From Nicotiana tabacum (Eukaryota > Streptophyta > Magnoliopsida > Solanales > Solanaceae): DNA of 64,000 bases. How positions within the stretch are numbered: position 1 is the first letter of the stretch; every line of letters begins with the position of its first letter. Location: NCBI RefSeq assembly GCF_000715075.1, contig NC_134095.1, forward strand, positions 47,594,806-47,658,805, written 5' to 3'. Positions 1-11,724 of this stretch are shown piece by piece. The translations under genes and the position numbers were made by a program. The notes below the pieces were generated by a model. The model was not told the DNA's origin, made no database searches, and was given only the letters and a program-made list of their open reading frames with translations.

Positions 1-339
1 ACAATTACGCCCTTATTCCACTACCAGGGCAGCATTTCATCTATTCTAAATGTTACTAGTCTTAGACTCCTTTGAGTTCATTCAGGCTATACTGAGCCTT
101 CTATAACTTAGAGAAACCATCAACTCTCTTACGAGCTTAACCCCAAGGACTTATCCATTCTCGTCACCTTTTCACTCATTTTTTCTTATCCTTCCTCGTA
201 TCTTCCTAAAACCTCGTCGCTCTACCATACTTTAGCTTGCGACCTACACATATCTATTTATACTTATTCGCAACCTTCCTTCAACTTACTTGCACCATAT
301 ATTTCATTATGTTATTCTGGAACATCAAGCGAGACACCA
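1..339. other. unassigned non-coding sequence
   Basis: No credible ORF, LTR terminus or tandem repeat is visible. It abuts the downstream end of a decayed gypsy pol read on the minus strand, so it may be further decayed retroelement, but similarity to RNase H is lost near position 340. Confidence 0.4.
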
Positions 340-1490
340 CATACCACTTTGGTCAAAGGTGCTAAAAAAAGAAGAAAATTTTGTTACAAGTTTCCTGTAA
401 TAACCTACCAAACGGAGAAGCTACGAACCTCCATCGGTGTCGGGGGTCTAGGTCAAGTCTTTACTGCCTCAATATTTTGTGTATCCACCCGGATGCCTTC
501 ACCCAAAATGGTATGCCCAAAGAAAGCTATAAAGTTAAACCAGAATTCACATTTAGAGAATTTTGCATACAACTTCCCTTTTTGTAGGACACTGAGCACA
601 ATATGCAAATGATCTGCATGCTCCACCTCTGAACGAGAAAACACCAATATATCGTCGATAAATACAGTTACGAACAGATCTAAAAAAAAGGCATGAACAC
701 ACAGTTCATCAAATCCATGAATACTGTTGGGCATTGGTCAAACCGAACGACATAACATGAAACTCAAAGTTCTCATATCTGATCTTGAATGTTATCTTTG
801 GGATATCTTTCTCCTTAACCCTACCCGATGGTACCCAGACCTCAAGTCTATTTTTGAAAAAAACACTTGGCACCTTGCAACTGATCAAATAAATCATCGA
901 TCCTCGGGAGCAGGTACTTATTCTTGATCGTCACCTTATTCAACTGTCTATAATCAATACACATCCGTAAGGAACTATCTTTCTTTTTCACAAAAAATAC
1001 CGGTGCTCCCCAAGTGATGTACTAGGTCTGATAAATCCTTTTTCAACCAAGTCCTTTAGTTGTTCCTTCAACTCCTTCAGCTATGGGGTCCATTATATAG
1101 GGAGGAATAGATATTGGTTAAGTAGCTGGTAGTAAGTTAATAACAAACTTAATTTCTTGCTCCGGCAGAAGGCTTGGAAGCTTATCGAAAAAACATCGGG
1201 AAATTCATTAGCCATAGGGATATATTGAACAGTTGGTGACTCTACTTTCACAGTCTTTACCCGAACTAAGTGATAATCATAACCTTTTCTGATCATCCCT
1301 CTTACCTTATGATAGAAAATAAATCTACCTCTAGGCGATGCCATATTACCTTTCTACTCCAAAAACAAGCTTTCCTGGAAATTAGAATCAAACCACCTTT
1401 GTTCTTTAATCAACGTTAGCATAACAAGAAGTCAACCAATCCATACCCATTATAACATCAAATTATGCCCAACCAAGCATCACGTACCTT
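340..1490 (-). pseudogene. Ty3/gypsy pol remnant: protease end, RT, start of RNase H linker
   Basis: Reading the minus strand from about 1490, the protease-side motif FDVIMGMDWL is followed by NEFPDVF near 1190, the RT motif FEFHVMSFGLTNA near 770, and the RT catalytic box [12 protein letters not shown] near 650. The end of RT and the connection (IRVDTQNIEAVKTWPRP, then a degenerate GYYR block) reach about 340. These are the usual landmarks of a plant gypsy pol in the right order. The reading is broken by several frameshifts and stops and cannot be expressed as one protein. The 5' LTR of the same element lies to the right (2551-4403); gag is not recognisable in between, so part of the element has been lost or replaced. 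The clade is uncertain; a chromovirus is plausible. Confidence 0.8.
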
Positions 1491-1819
1491 ATCCTTATTT
1501 GTTATCAAACTTATCACGGGCCATTACGGGCACCTCTATATATATACGTAACAATATTAGGACTTAACTTGCAGAACTTATTAAAAAGTAGGTTTATATG
1601 GATATATAAGGACCGACAAGGCCGTAGACATGTCATACCAAAACTAAATACATGATACTATATGCAAAACCTTTTAAAAAAACATAACCATAATATATAC
1701 AAGTCGGGATGGGGCTCTCTACGTCCTCATAAACAACCTAACACATTCAGAACCCTGACTTGGTAATACTCCAAGAAGAGGTGGAAATCACCAACCAAAA
1801 GATGACATTTGGAGGAAGT
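1491..1819. other. unassigned spacer inside the decayed gypsy element
   Basis: The segment lies between the protease remnant and the unknown ORF on the minus strand, where gag would be expected. I see no gag or zinc-knuckle motif. The style of the sequence (TATATA runs and a segment reading GACAAGGCCG) recalls LTR sequence of other gypsy families, so it may be a scrap of another LTR. Confidence 0.35.
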
Positions 1820-2344
1820 CTATAGTAGAGGGTTCTTGCCTCGTCCTATATGAGAACCTCGATCAAACACACTTCGAAGCAGAACCTTCATATCCTTATC
1901 AGTTACCTTCCTCCTCTTGGCCCGACTACTATCCTCTTCCTCTGCGTATCCCATAACATACACAGACGAACCTTGATTGACGGACTATCTGGAACCTTCA
2001 GAAGAGATGGTGTTCACAAATACCCTGATATAGTTTTGAACATGAGGCAAACCCGGCTGTGCCAATCCATGCACTACACCCCTCATACCCTGATCAACGG
2101 GCTGTGATAATGAAACTAAGGGCCTTGGTGAGGTTGGAACTCCTCTCACCTCATCTGCTGCCGAAGTAGTCGAAACAGCTTGAACGGATAACTCATATGG
2201 ATCCTCGGATGAATCCTCCTCAATAGAACCCATGATCTCTGATGAGTCTGACTCCATAGTGTAACTTATATCTCTTTCTAATACTTTCTTAGCCTTCTGA
2301 CCCGTGCTAGCGGCTTGCGCCTGTCGTCTAGTAGTAACAAGCAT
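1820..2344 (-). pseudogene. unknown ORF just downstream of the 5' LTR, one in-frame stop
   Basis: I do not recognise this product. An ATG at 2344 (minus strand) opens a 174-codon frame interrupted by one stop at 1985-1987 and ending at 1820. The first part is polar and acidic (beginning MLVTTRRQAQAAS, then runs such as SDSSE and EEDSSEDPYELS). After the stop the same frame carries a basic patch, RAKRRKVTDKDMK, that could serve as a nuclear localisation signal. No zinc knuckle, protease or coiled coil is evident. It starts about 190 bases inside the PBS of the minus-strand element, where gag normally begins, so it may be a divergent gag N-terminus or an accessory ORF of a non-autonomous element. 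That choice is inference. Confidence 0.5.
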
Positions 2345-2534
2345 CACTAAAACTTAAATAAGGTAATGATTAGAAGTTGATACTTATGACTCAGTTCTAT
2401 CGCACAATCTGGATTAGAAATAAAAGTAACCTTCCTAAATATCTGATAGCCTCATGTTTACAAGTGTTGTGCACAACACACTCATAAATAAAATTCAACT
2501 AGACACGGTCTATAGACAATCCTAGAACAAAACT

Positions 2535-2546
2535 GCTCTGATACTA
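2535..2546 (-). other. primer binding site, tRNA-iMet type
   Basis: On the minus strand this reads AGTATCAGAGC, one base away from the TGGTATCAGAGC complement of plant initiator tRNA-Met. It lies four bases inside the LTR terminus at 2551, the expected distance for a plant gypsy PBS. Confidence 0.75.
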
Positions 2547-2550
2547 TTTT

Positions 2551-4403
2551 TGTCACGACCCAAACCGATAGTCCGTGGCGAGTGCCCGAGTCCCATCTGT
2601 CGGACACCCTTAAGCATGCGACTAAGATATAAACATGAATAATTTTTGCTGAATTATGAGAATAACATGCGTGAGGAAAACCCGTCCAAAGGACATATAT
2701 ACATATACATGCGAAATACAGTGGGTGAGCCGGCAAGGCTGCTATAGACAACTATATACCCAAAACTGGAAGCCGTTAAGGCCACATACTATCCAACTAT
2801 ACATAACTGTCTATAGACCTCTAATAGAAATATAGCTGTGCAAAGACGGGACTGAGCCACGTCATACCCATATATGTATACAAGCACATTGTACCAAATC
2901 AAAAGCAGCTCCGGATCAAGTGGAGCATGCCAACTCTTCCTGATCAAGCATCCTAAGAAGGGGGACCGTCTGCTTGCCTACCTGCACCTGCGACATGTAA
3001 TGCAGGCCCCGGGAAATAGGGTGTCAGTACAAATAATGTACTGAGTATGTAAGGCATGAGAATCAATACATAAAAGACATATACGAAACATGGAATAAAG
3101 AAATCCACCTGTAAGTCTGAATAACTTTGTAAATTCTGCAACATTTATAGTGTCATGCACGTACATGTAAATGTCGTGTCATGCATAGGTATAGATGTAC
3201 ATAACATCAGCAAGCCTCTGAGGGCATCCCATTATATCGTCTCGGCCACTGTGGGACACATCATCAACATATATCAACTGATCTGGTGGTGGTGTGTATA
3301 TAACGCCGTAACCTTTTTCCATATCCCATAAACATATATTTACATATATACTCGTATATAATGCCATCTGGTCATGGGTCAGTGTAAATGAATGCAATGC
3401 ATGAAATGCATAAGAAATATGTTAATAAGATTTTCTCGGAATGCTATAAAAATCAATATACCTTTCAGATAAACTTTATCAAATACGTATTTTTCTGAGA
3501 CTCATGAACAGATGATAGAATATATGACTTATGGGAGAATAAGAATATACACATCTCTAGCATTTCTATGAATAAAGTAATTTTTTGGAAGTTGTGCATT
3601 TGCTCATTTCATTTGTGTCTTATAGATCATGCCAAAAAGAAAGAAGGGATGACCTTAACATACATGGAGTAGGAAAAATTCGTATGATATTCTTGAAAAA
3701 GGTTGCACCGTATTCCTTTATAACCGCAAAATTTTACGTTGCTAACAATTCTCGTTGGATTTCCTTTAGTTGCAAGAATCCATGTTTTAGTTGAAAACCT
3801 TCTGTAGTGCTTCTTAACTTATCAATTTATAGCTAATATTTTAAATTGTAAGAATGACAGATTGTAGAAATGGCTAATTGTCTTGATTGTAGTAATTTGT
3901 ATACAAATCATAGAGAAATGAGGTGTCTTGAATTTACTAAAGTATGTTGCCACCTAATTAAAGGTGATTAAGAATCATCTTTTGGAAAGTGGCTTGCTGC
4001 CACGTGGGGGGAGGGGGAATTTTAGTCTTTATCCATTTACTAAGTAACTAGGTAATGTGTCGTTACCAGGTAATTAATCAATTACCCGCATAATTAAGAA
4101 TTGTCTCAAATTACTTAAAATTCTACTCATTTTTAATATACTTTATGCATCATAATATCACGGTCATATGGTACTAGTCCATAGATATTATGTATTATAG
4201 CTCGGACTGTATTTTATCCCAAATCAACAACTTTCAACGAAACTCATTTTCTTTAATTTATGTACCATTTATCCTCCATGACACTTACTTATTGCTTATT
4301 ATAAATAGCATAAATATGCTAACCTCAAGATAATCTCATCCCCGAGTCTCTGTCAATTAATCGAAGATGAAATTTTATCGTACGAAAAACGCGGAACGTA
4401 ACA
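2551..4403 (-). mobile_element. 5' LTR of a Ty3/gypsy element (minus strand)
   Basis: The 1,853-bp LTR is bounded by TGTCACGACCC at 2551 and GGAACGTAACA at 4403, i.e. TG...CA when read on either strand. The adjoining PBS at 2535-2546 fixes the 2551 edge. Internal tracts rich in alternating TATA/CATA and phrases such as CTCGGCCACTGTGGG near 3240 are of a kind I associate with Solanaceae gypsy LTRs. The partner 3' LTR must lie beyond position 1, so no target-site duplication can be tested. Small ORFs inside it are not genes. Confidence 0.75.
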
Positions 4404-4790
4404 ATTTAAAATATAATCCGAGTTATTTATTGAATTTGAATCCAATAAATTTTACATGCCTACAAATCCCCTAGTTCAAGACATGTTAAGGTATAGATTT
4501 GTTGTAACCGAAAATGAGTCATAAAGTATTAGCGGACTATCAAATTTGTCGCGGGCTATATTAGAACGTAGAGTACCATTCATGCATTTTGTTACATATA
4601 CACATAAGTCAATTACTTGAACAATGTAATGACCGCTTACCTTCGAATAGGGACAAAGACAAACTATAATGTTAACATAAAATTGTAAGCTCCAGTGACT
4701 ACATTTCCCATTAGGAAACGAATTTTTCCTTACTGTAATGATTAAATACAATTTCACTTTCCATTCACAATTCCAACAATAATTGATTTG
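4404..4790. other. non-coding flank of the LTR
   Basis: AT-rich sequence with no credible ORF. A 22-26 base stretch near 4762-4786 (CACAATTCCAACAATAA) recurs inverted near 5650-5668, on the far side of the MITE. Confidence 0.4.
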
Positions 4791-4835
4791 TCTTCGAAGA
4801 CACAAGCAGTAGCCGAATCCATATGGAAAACAATT
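4791..4835 (+). repeat. 45-bp direct repeat, copy 1
   Basis: The segment beginning TCTTCGAAGACACAAGCAG and ending ATGGAAAACAATT recurs with a few differences at 5682-5727. The pair brackets the MITE-like element. It is much longer than a target-site duplication, so it marks an earlier segmental duplication or a larger composite element. Confidence 0.8.
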
Positions 4836-4844
4836 AGACACAAA

Positions 4845-5545
4845 GGGTGTATTTGGTACGAAGGAAAATATTTTTCGAAAAATATTTTTCAATTTTTTCA
4901 TATTTGATTGGCTTTTATGTTTTGGAAAATATTTTCCTTATGAACTCAATCTTTTCCTTATCAAGAGAAGGGAAAATATTTTCCAAACTCCTTCTCAACC
5001 TTCCCCTCCCTCACCAATCCACCCCACCCATCCCCTCTCTCCAAAAAAATTTCTTTATCAAATGGCTTTTTTTTTTCCGTCACCCCCCCCCCCCCACAAC
5101 AAAAAAAGTTTTTTTTTTACTTTTTATTTTTGTAATTTTTAAATTTGTATTTTCTCGTTTTTCTGCACCACCCACACTGCTCCCCCCCCTCAATATTTTT
5201 TATATATTTTTATTTTTAGTTTTTCATCTTTCGATTTACATGTTTGAAATTTACAAGTTCTAAAGTTATGAGTACGGAAGTTTATGTGTTTGGAAGTTTA
5301 CGGGTTTAGAAATTAAAAGTTTACGGGTTCGAAAGTTCGCGATTTCAAAAGTTTAGCGGTTCGGAAGATAGTTGGTTCGAAAGTTTATGGATTTATGTTT
5401 ATTGTATCTAAATTATTTAGGAATACTCTTGAGAGGTTATTTTCCTTAATTTGCGTACCAAATACCGGAAAATGAATAAAATTACTATTTGTTTTCCAGA
5501 AAAATATTTTCTTGGTAAACATTTTCCGTTATACCAAACACACCC
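4845..5545. mobile_element. MITE-like element with GGGTGT(A/G)TTTGGTA terminal inverted repeats
   Basis: The left end reads GGGTGTATTTGGTACG followed by GGAAAATATTTTTC. The right end reads ATACCAAACACACCC preceded by AAAATATTTTC, so the two ends form inverted repeats of at least 14 bp plus an inner GGAAAATATTTT block. Length is about 700 bp and there is no transposase ORF. The interior includes homopolymer runs near 5067-5120. TIRs of this type are common in plant non-autonomous DNA transposons. The target-site duplication is unclear (only AAA on both sides), so the superfamily is left open. Confidence 0.7.
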
Positions 5546-5681
5546 AAAAATTAAAATTGTATACCTAACTTTCGGAAAACAATTATTGTATGTAAATTTC
5601 ATTAGATACGGAATCCCATATGAAAAACAAATAGTTGTTTGGCTAACTTATTGTTGGAATTGTGAACGTTAGGCAAGTCCT

Positions 5682-5727
5682 TCTTCGAAGATACACGCAG
5701 TAGCCGAATTCCATATGGAAAACAATT
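5682..5727 (+). repeat. 45-bp direct repeat, copy 2
   Basis: This is the partner of 4791-4835 (shared core GCAGTAGCCGAAT...CCATATGGAAAACAATT). The following 260 bases to 5986 contain only a pyrimidine-rich tract (5878-5935) and no gene. Confidence 0.8.
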
Positions 5728-5986
5728 GCAATAGCCACCTTATGTACCTGATCCCACATCGATCAATCCATTGTCCGCTGCCCTCCAATACGTGTATATA
5801 TATAGACATATGCTCTTCCCCTCTAAACATCAATTTGCAGTATTTGCATGCTTGTTCAAGTGTTCCTTGACAGGTAAAAAAAAAAATTTCTTCTTCTTTT
5901 TTCTTGCGTTTTTGTCTCCTCATATTTTTTTTGTAGGTTAAAAAAGTAAGAGTAAATTCCTCCATTCACGAAGAAGGTAATTTTAG

Positions 5987-6323
5987 GGTGTGAAGGGATG
6001 GATACTCATCCATGTTCGAATATCAGAGAGATTACTTTTAAGGTGGCCTGAATATTGGAGAGATTACTCTCCCGACTATCGGAGAAATTACTCTCAAGGT
6101 AACTTGATTATCGGATATTACTCTCAATGTGACCCGACTATCGGAAATATTACTCTCAAAACGACCCGACTGTCGGAGAGATTACTCTCGGCCCGACTAT
6201 CAGAGAGATTACACTCAATGTGGGTTACTCTCAACGTGGCCCGACTATCGGAGAGATTACTATCAAGGTGACCCGAATATCGGAGAGATTACTCTCAAGG
6301 TGTGAAGGGATAGATACTCATCC
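5987..6323 (+). repeat. 33-bp minisatellite bracketed by 25-bp direct repeats
   Basis: About nine imperfect units of 24-45 bp with the consensus CGACTATCGGAGAGATTACTC fill roughly 6018-6298. Each unit includes GAGAGATTACTCTC, a 5-bp stem with a 4-base loop. The array is bracketed by two copies of GGTGTGAAGGGAT(G/A)GATACT at 5987 and 6299. It lies 110 bp upstream of the PMD pseudogene and could be part of its promoter region or of a transposon that carried it. Short ORFs through the array only reflect its repetitive character. Confidence 0.85.
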
Positions 6324-6432
6324 CCACCCGAAAACTGGAGGCCCTTTAATCCATTTAGACCTTTGTATCCATTCTAGTATTCTTGATTTGGACTTTGATG
6401 ACTCTTTTTTTTGTCCTTTGTAGCCCGAATAG

Positions 6433-8072
6433 ATGGAAAATTTGAGAGACTATACCTCACCTTCCTCCAAACTTAGATATTTCGTAATTGAGACTGAAGA
6501 TGTCATAGAACTTTCGTTCACACCCCACAAGCTTAGCCGGTATGCAGCCTTATGGCCTTCTTTGAGGAACTTGCTTCATGTAGAAAACTGCACCTTGGAG
6601 CACAAGTCTTCTTCTAATCCATTGTCCAAGATGTGATCTCTCCAAGCGCCATTCCATCACCACGTAAACATTGTTAGCACCCTTCCGAACTTAGGGCATT
6701 GCATAATTCAAGGAGAAGTATGTTGGGGAAACACAACAACAATTGAGGACGAGTATCGTCATATTTCAGGATATTTGGAATGGGCTGAAGATGTACTTTG
6801 TGGAAGCCAACAAACCCTGAGTACAACAAAGTTTTATGATGCTATCTATGCCTCACTTTTCACTTATAATCAAAACTCGAACATTTTGCAAGCATTTTAT
6901 GAGGCTTGGTTCCCCATGACGAACACACTTGTTACATCAGCTGGGGAACTATCTATCTCTCTTTGGGACTTACATATCCTTGGAGGTCTGCCCATTTCGG
7001 GTTTTCCATACGAAGAAGTGGTACTTGAGACAAGAGAACTCATCGGTTTGGACGAAAAACATATGAGATTTATTCCTCGATCTTGCGAGTATTTATTTTC
7101 TGCCTTCCATCACCTTAAAGAAGGTATTAACCAAAAGGCCTCCTTGAGCAAGTAGACAAATTTTTGGTATAACAAAGCTTTAATATATGAACCTTCCCCA
7201 CTGCGAAAGGAAAAGAAATCTGCGCGCCTAAAGTCGACACATAATCCTAACGGAGTTATTTCGAGATAACTAGGTGGTCAAGTGATCAAGAAACTATATT
7301 CTCCAAGCTTAGGGTGAGATCTAACAAGAAAGATGAAACATATATAGCAACCTTCTTATCATGTTGGCTATGTGCTTTTGTGTTTCCTTATAAGGCAGAG
7401 AACTTCATTCGTCCCGAGACTTTTAAGATGGCAAGCATGATGGAAAGTGGGCGAAAGATTAGCCTTGCGGTCCCAGTTTTGGCGAGTATTTATCATGGTT
7501 TGAATAAGATTTCGTGTTTTTCCCAACTTTATCAGGTCAAAGTTTGTTTTCCCATCCATTATGTTTACAGTTGGCTTGCACATTACCTTAAAACCCATTA
7601 TGCACTTGCTAAGGGTCCGTTTGTCCCTTTAATAGTGGCATACTTAGGAGAGGGAGCCGCGAGGTACTTTGACAAGAAAGATGCAAGAACACGCATCCAC
7701 AATGGAGAGGATATAGTTTGACACCAATAATATTAACTAATTCTCGTCCTTATTATTATGTGGATAACAAGGCCCCTCAAGAGTTGGAGTCAAATTACTT
7801 CACGAGCTTATGTTTTAATTACCTCTCTTTGAGGTATGATAACTCATTCATCATCGAGCCATATATCCCGCATCGATTTGGTCGTCAATTTGAATTTTAC
7901 CAGAACGTCCCTATTTTTTGGATAATGATATCCGTAGCGCCTCTCTAGATGAAGGACTCAAATTTTGGAGGATTTTCACACTATATCGGTCTATGTCACG
8001 TGCGGCTTTTCCCCCAATGGGAGATCCTGTGGAGAAGCTTTTCTCCACCAATTATATGTCGTGGTGGGAGAA
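6433..8072 (+). pseudogene. plant mobile domain (PMD, aminotransferase-like) pseudogene
   Basis: The ATG at 6433 opens a 67-residue segment (starting MENLRDYTS) that ends at a stop at 6636. PMD signature stretches then follow in three frames: GYLEWAEDVL and LHILGGLPISGFPYEEV (6775-7155), AENFIRPETFKMASMM and a Y-S-W-L-rich core (7314-7721), HRFGRQFEFYQNVP (7718-7948) and a final MSWWENV at about 8070. PMD proteins (MAIN/MAIL1 relatives) are nuclear proteins needed for gene and transposon silencing in Arabidopsis, and the domain also travels in MULE and gypsy elements. This copy has at least two frameshifts and several stops and is truncated by an LTR at 8073. It is non-functional; whether it came from a host gene or a transposon cannot be told here. 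Confidence 0.8.
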
Positions 8073-9976
8073 TGTAACAACCTGACTGGTCGTTTTGAGC
8101 ATTTTTACTTTGCTCGATTTTTGAGGGCATGAGTAGCTCCGTATGAAGTATTATGACTTATGTGAATTGTTGGTTTTGGATTTTAGGTTATTCGGAATTG
8201 ATTTGGAAGAATGATTCTCACCTAAAAGCTTTAAATTTGATAGGTTTGACCAAGTTTTGACTTTTTAGAATTTTACCTCGGATTGGATTTTTGATGATTC
8301 TGTTAGCTCCGTTGGGTGATTTTGGACTTAGGAGCGCATTCGGATTGTAATTTGGAGGTCCGTAGTACAATTTCGCTTGAAATAGCAAAAGTTGGAATTA
8401 TGGAAAGTTTGACCGGGAGTGGACTTTTTGATATCGGGGTCAGATTTAGATTCTGGAAGTTGGAGCAGGTCCATAATATCAAATTGACTTGTGTGCAAAA
8501 TTTGAGGTCAATCAGACGTGATTTGATAGGTTTCGACATCGGTTGTGGAAGTTTGAAATTTTAAATTATTGATTTCGAATTGAGGTGTGATTCGTCGTCT
8601 CGATGTTGTTATGTGTGTTTTGAGGCTTCAATTAGGTTCGTGTTATGTTATGGGACTTGTTGGTATGTTCGAACAGGGTCCCGAGGGGCTCGGGTGAGTT
8701 TCGGATAGGTTTCGGTTGTGTTGCGTTCGTTTTTTTATGTTTCGACGTCGTTTTTCAAGCATAAATGGTACTACATTAAGCAAATGAGCCCCGATTTATG
8801 TTTTTATTGAAGCATTAGATCCATATCATAATTACAGAGTCATAACAAAAAGAATCATCGAATTTAGATATCGTACGAGGATTTTATTGTCATTTTACTA
8901 AGAATTGGGTTGCTAGATTTTTCAGATTAATTACGAAATTGCCACTGAATTCGTATTTAAAAATCTGCACTATTTTCAAATATTGAAACCAACATGTCTC
9001 CTTCAATACAAGGTCAAATAGAGTGATTCAAGAGCCTAACTTGACTAAAATGTCATAAGGAATCCATTGGAGACATCAAAAGTGAGTTTCAGGATCGTTT
9101 GACATGAGAAGCGAGGCAGAATAGCTGGAAAAAAATATATAAAATAAGGGTTTGTTTATTTGGTCATATTTTGAGTTGGGGAGCTCGGATTTGGGCGATT
9201 TTGTAGGCGATTTTCACCATATGGATTGGGGTAAGTGTTCTCTACTGGGTTTTGATTATATTTCATGAATCCATCTTCGTTTTTGGCATTTGATTGATGA
9301 TTTTAAAGTGACATTTGGGTTTTGCCTAGAGTTTCATAAAGTGAATTTTTAAGTTTTGAACATCGTTTCGGAGTAGAAATTGGATGAAACTAGTATGGCT
9401 GGACTCATAATTGAATGGGTTGTCGGATTTTGTGAATTTTATCGGATTCCGAGATGCGGTCCTGGGTTGGGCTTTTTGGCCGATTTTGGGCTTTTGATTA
9501 AAGATTCGACCTTTTTCGATTGGGAATGGTTCCTTTAGCATTTTTGATGCATTTGAGTTATTTTTGGTTAGTTTCGAGTCGTTCGGAGGTCAGAACGTGG
9601 GAGATGGCATTTTTGGAGCATCGCTTGGCTTGCTCGGTATTGGAATTGGCTTGTTTGAAGTAAGTAACGATTGTAAATCTAGTCCTGAGGGTATAAAACT
9701 CCGGATTTTGTATCGTTTTACTATTTTTATGACGCACATTCTAGGTGACGGGCATGTGGGTGTGCACCATTGTAAATTGTGACTTGGTCCATCCCGTAGC
9801 ATCTATAAAGTTGTTATTTGGTTGAAACTAAATGATACTTATGTGTTTTATAAAAAAAGTTTCTGTAAATTGGGCTGAATGCCATGTTTGGGCCTTGTGC
9901 CAGAGCTGTTTGGACCTTTAGCGGCCTTTTTCTTACTATCCTCTCACTGTTTTCAATTGAAAATCTATACTCAGTT
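8073..9976 (+). mobile_element. gypsy LTR, plus orientation, interrupted by element A
   Basis: The LTR begins TGTAACAACCTGACTGGTCG at 8073, directly after PMD coding sequence. It resembles, in opposite orientation, the inner end of element A's own LTR: shared phrases include TTGATATCGGGGTC, GGAGGTCCGTAG and GGGTGATTT. It is therefore a related but older family member. At 9976 it breaks off where element A starts; the remainder should lie beyond the right end of this window. The five bases before it, GAGAA, are the candidate left target duplication. No coding region is present. Confidence 0.7.
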
Positions 9977-10589
9977 TTTACGACCCGAGTTTGTCCTCCG
10001 TGAACTGTCGTGATGGCACCTAGTCTGTACGACTAGCTAAGCCTAATAATTTGCAAAAAAAAGAAACAAAAGATAAAACTGTCCAAAAACTGCGGATAAA
10101 AACATAAATAAAATGTTTAAGATGCCGCTCGACATATACATTACTGTCAAACTGAAACAACTCCCCAAACTCATGAAATCACAAGCTGTTGAATAACTAC
10201 AAGTGTTCTAACTCCAGAATGTCTAAACAAAAGTAAATACAGGAGAACTAAAACTAGAGGGGAGAATAGAGAGGGACTCCTCGGTCTGCGAATGCGGAAG
10301 ATATACCTCGAAGTCTCTGAAGATCGCCTCGCCTCACTGATGGTATGGCTGGGCCAAGGAACTAGATTTGCACATGAAAAACATGTGTAGGAAAGGGCAA
10401 GAGTACACCACAACGGCACTCAGTAAGTGCCAAACCTAACCTCAATTGAGTAGTGACGAGGAAGGTCAGGGCCCTACTAATTATAGATAAAAAACAAGGT
10501 AAACCAGTATAGAATATGACAATATAATTAAAGTGCTAACAGTCTATAACGAATAAAAACACAGAAAGAATCTAAGTCAGTACACAGAA

Positions 10590-10880
10590 ATAGCAACAGG
10601 GGATCTCCCGGGATACCGTCCCACAGTCCCAAATGTAAATATCCAGAAGATCTCCCAGGATATCGTCTCGTAGTCCAAATCATAAATGTGCAAGGGAAAC
10701 TATCGGAATACCAATCCATATACCCAAAGTAAGTATCCAGTACGGGGAATCTACCGGGTGGTGTGCCGTAGTCCCAATCCAAAATGTGCAGGGGGATCTA
10801 CCGGAATACCGATCTGTAGTCCTAAAGTAAACAAGCAGGGGGATCTCCCGAGATATCGTCCAATAGTCCCAAAGTAAACA
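10590..10880 (-). repeat. degenerate ~50-bp tandem array in element A's LTR
   Basis: About six units share GGGGATCTCCCG(G/A)GATA(T/C)CGTC, then TAGTCCCAAA and a short AT-rich tail. Each unit includes the palindrome-like GGGATCTCCC. In the 5' LTR the same array is cut after its first unit by Athila-2 (33972/33973). Confidence 0.75.
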
Positions 10881-11724
10881 CACAACCATCTCAGAAGAGT
10901 ATACAGTTCTATTCAAGGATTAAATAGGAAATTTCTACTCTAACATGCTGCACAGATTACAAGTAGGCAATTAAGGCAAGTAAGATAATTAAGTCACATA
11001 AGCATGCTTTTTCCTAATCTAAACGAGAAGCTTTAAGTACAAGTATTTGCTAAATTACAAGAAAACATAGGTATTAGCTTAATGAAAATGGAATTTCAAC
11101 AATTAGCATGTGTACGCACTTCTCACCTCACGTACACGTCACTCATATAACAAAAATACCAAATCCTAAGGGGAGTTCCCCCACACAAGGTTAGGCTAGC
11201 CACTTACCTCGAACCAGCTCAATCAACTCGAAATCACGTCCTTGCCACGAGTACTCGACTCCAAATGGCCCAAATCTATTCAAATTAATTGCATAATGTA
11301 AATATAACTTCAAGTAACTAATTCAACTAATTAATTCGAAGCTAACACACGAAATTAAGAAAATCGTCCAAAAAGTCTCTCGGGCCCATGTCTTGGAATT
11401 GGATAAAATTTACAAATTTAGAACCCCCGATCACTCATGAACACACTCGAACAAAAATCACCAAAATCCGATGTCAAAATCTCACTTTAATCCCAGATTT
11501 TCAATTGGAGAAATTTTCTCCCATTTCTCAACTTTTACCCCCAAATTCCTTAATTAGAAGAGGAAAATAACAACAGATTAATGTTCTACGATCAAAATCA
11601 AGATAGAAATCGTTACCCAATGCTTCTCCTACAAAACCCCTCGAAAAATTGTCCTCAACTGAGCTCCAAATCAATTTTCCAAGTTTTGAGTTCAAACCTC
11701 ATTTCTTCCCTTTTTCTGACCAGC

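Noticed and set aside
4847..5263. 138-codon frame within the MITE-like element.
   Set aside because: It runs through homopolymers and a Phe-rich AT stretch, with no transposase motif.
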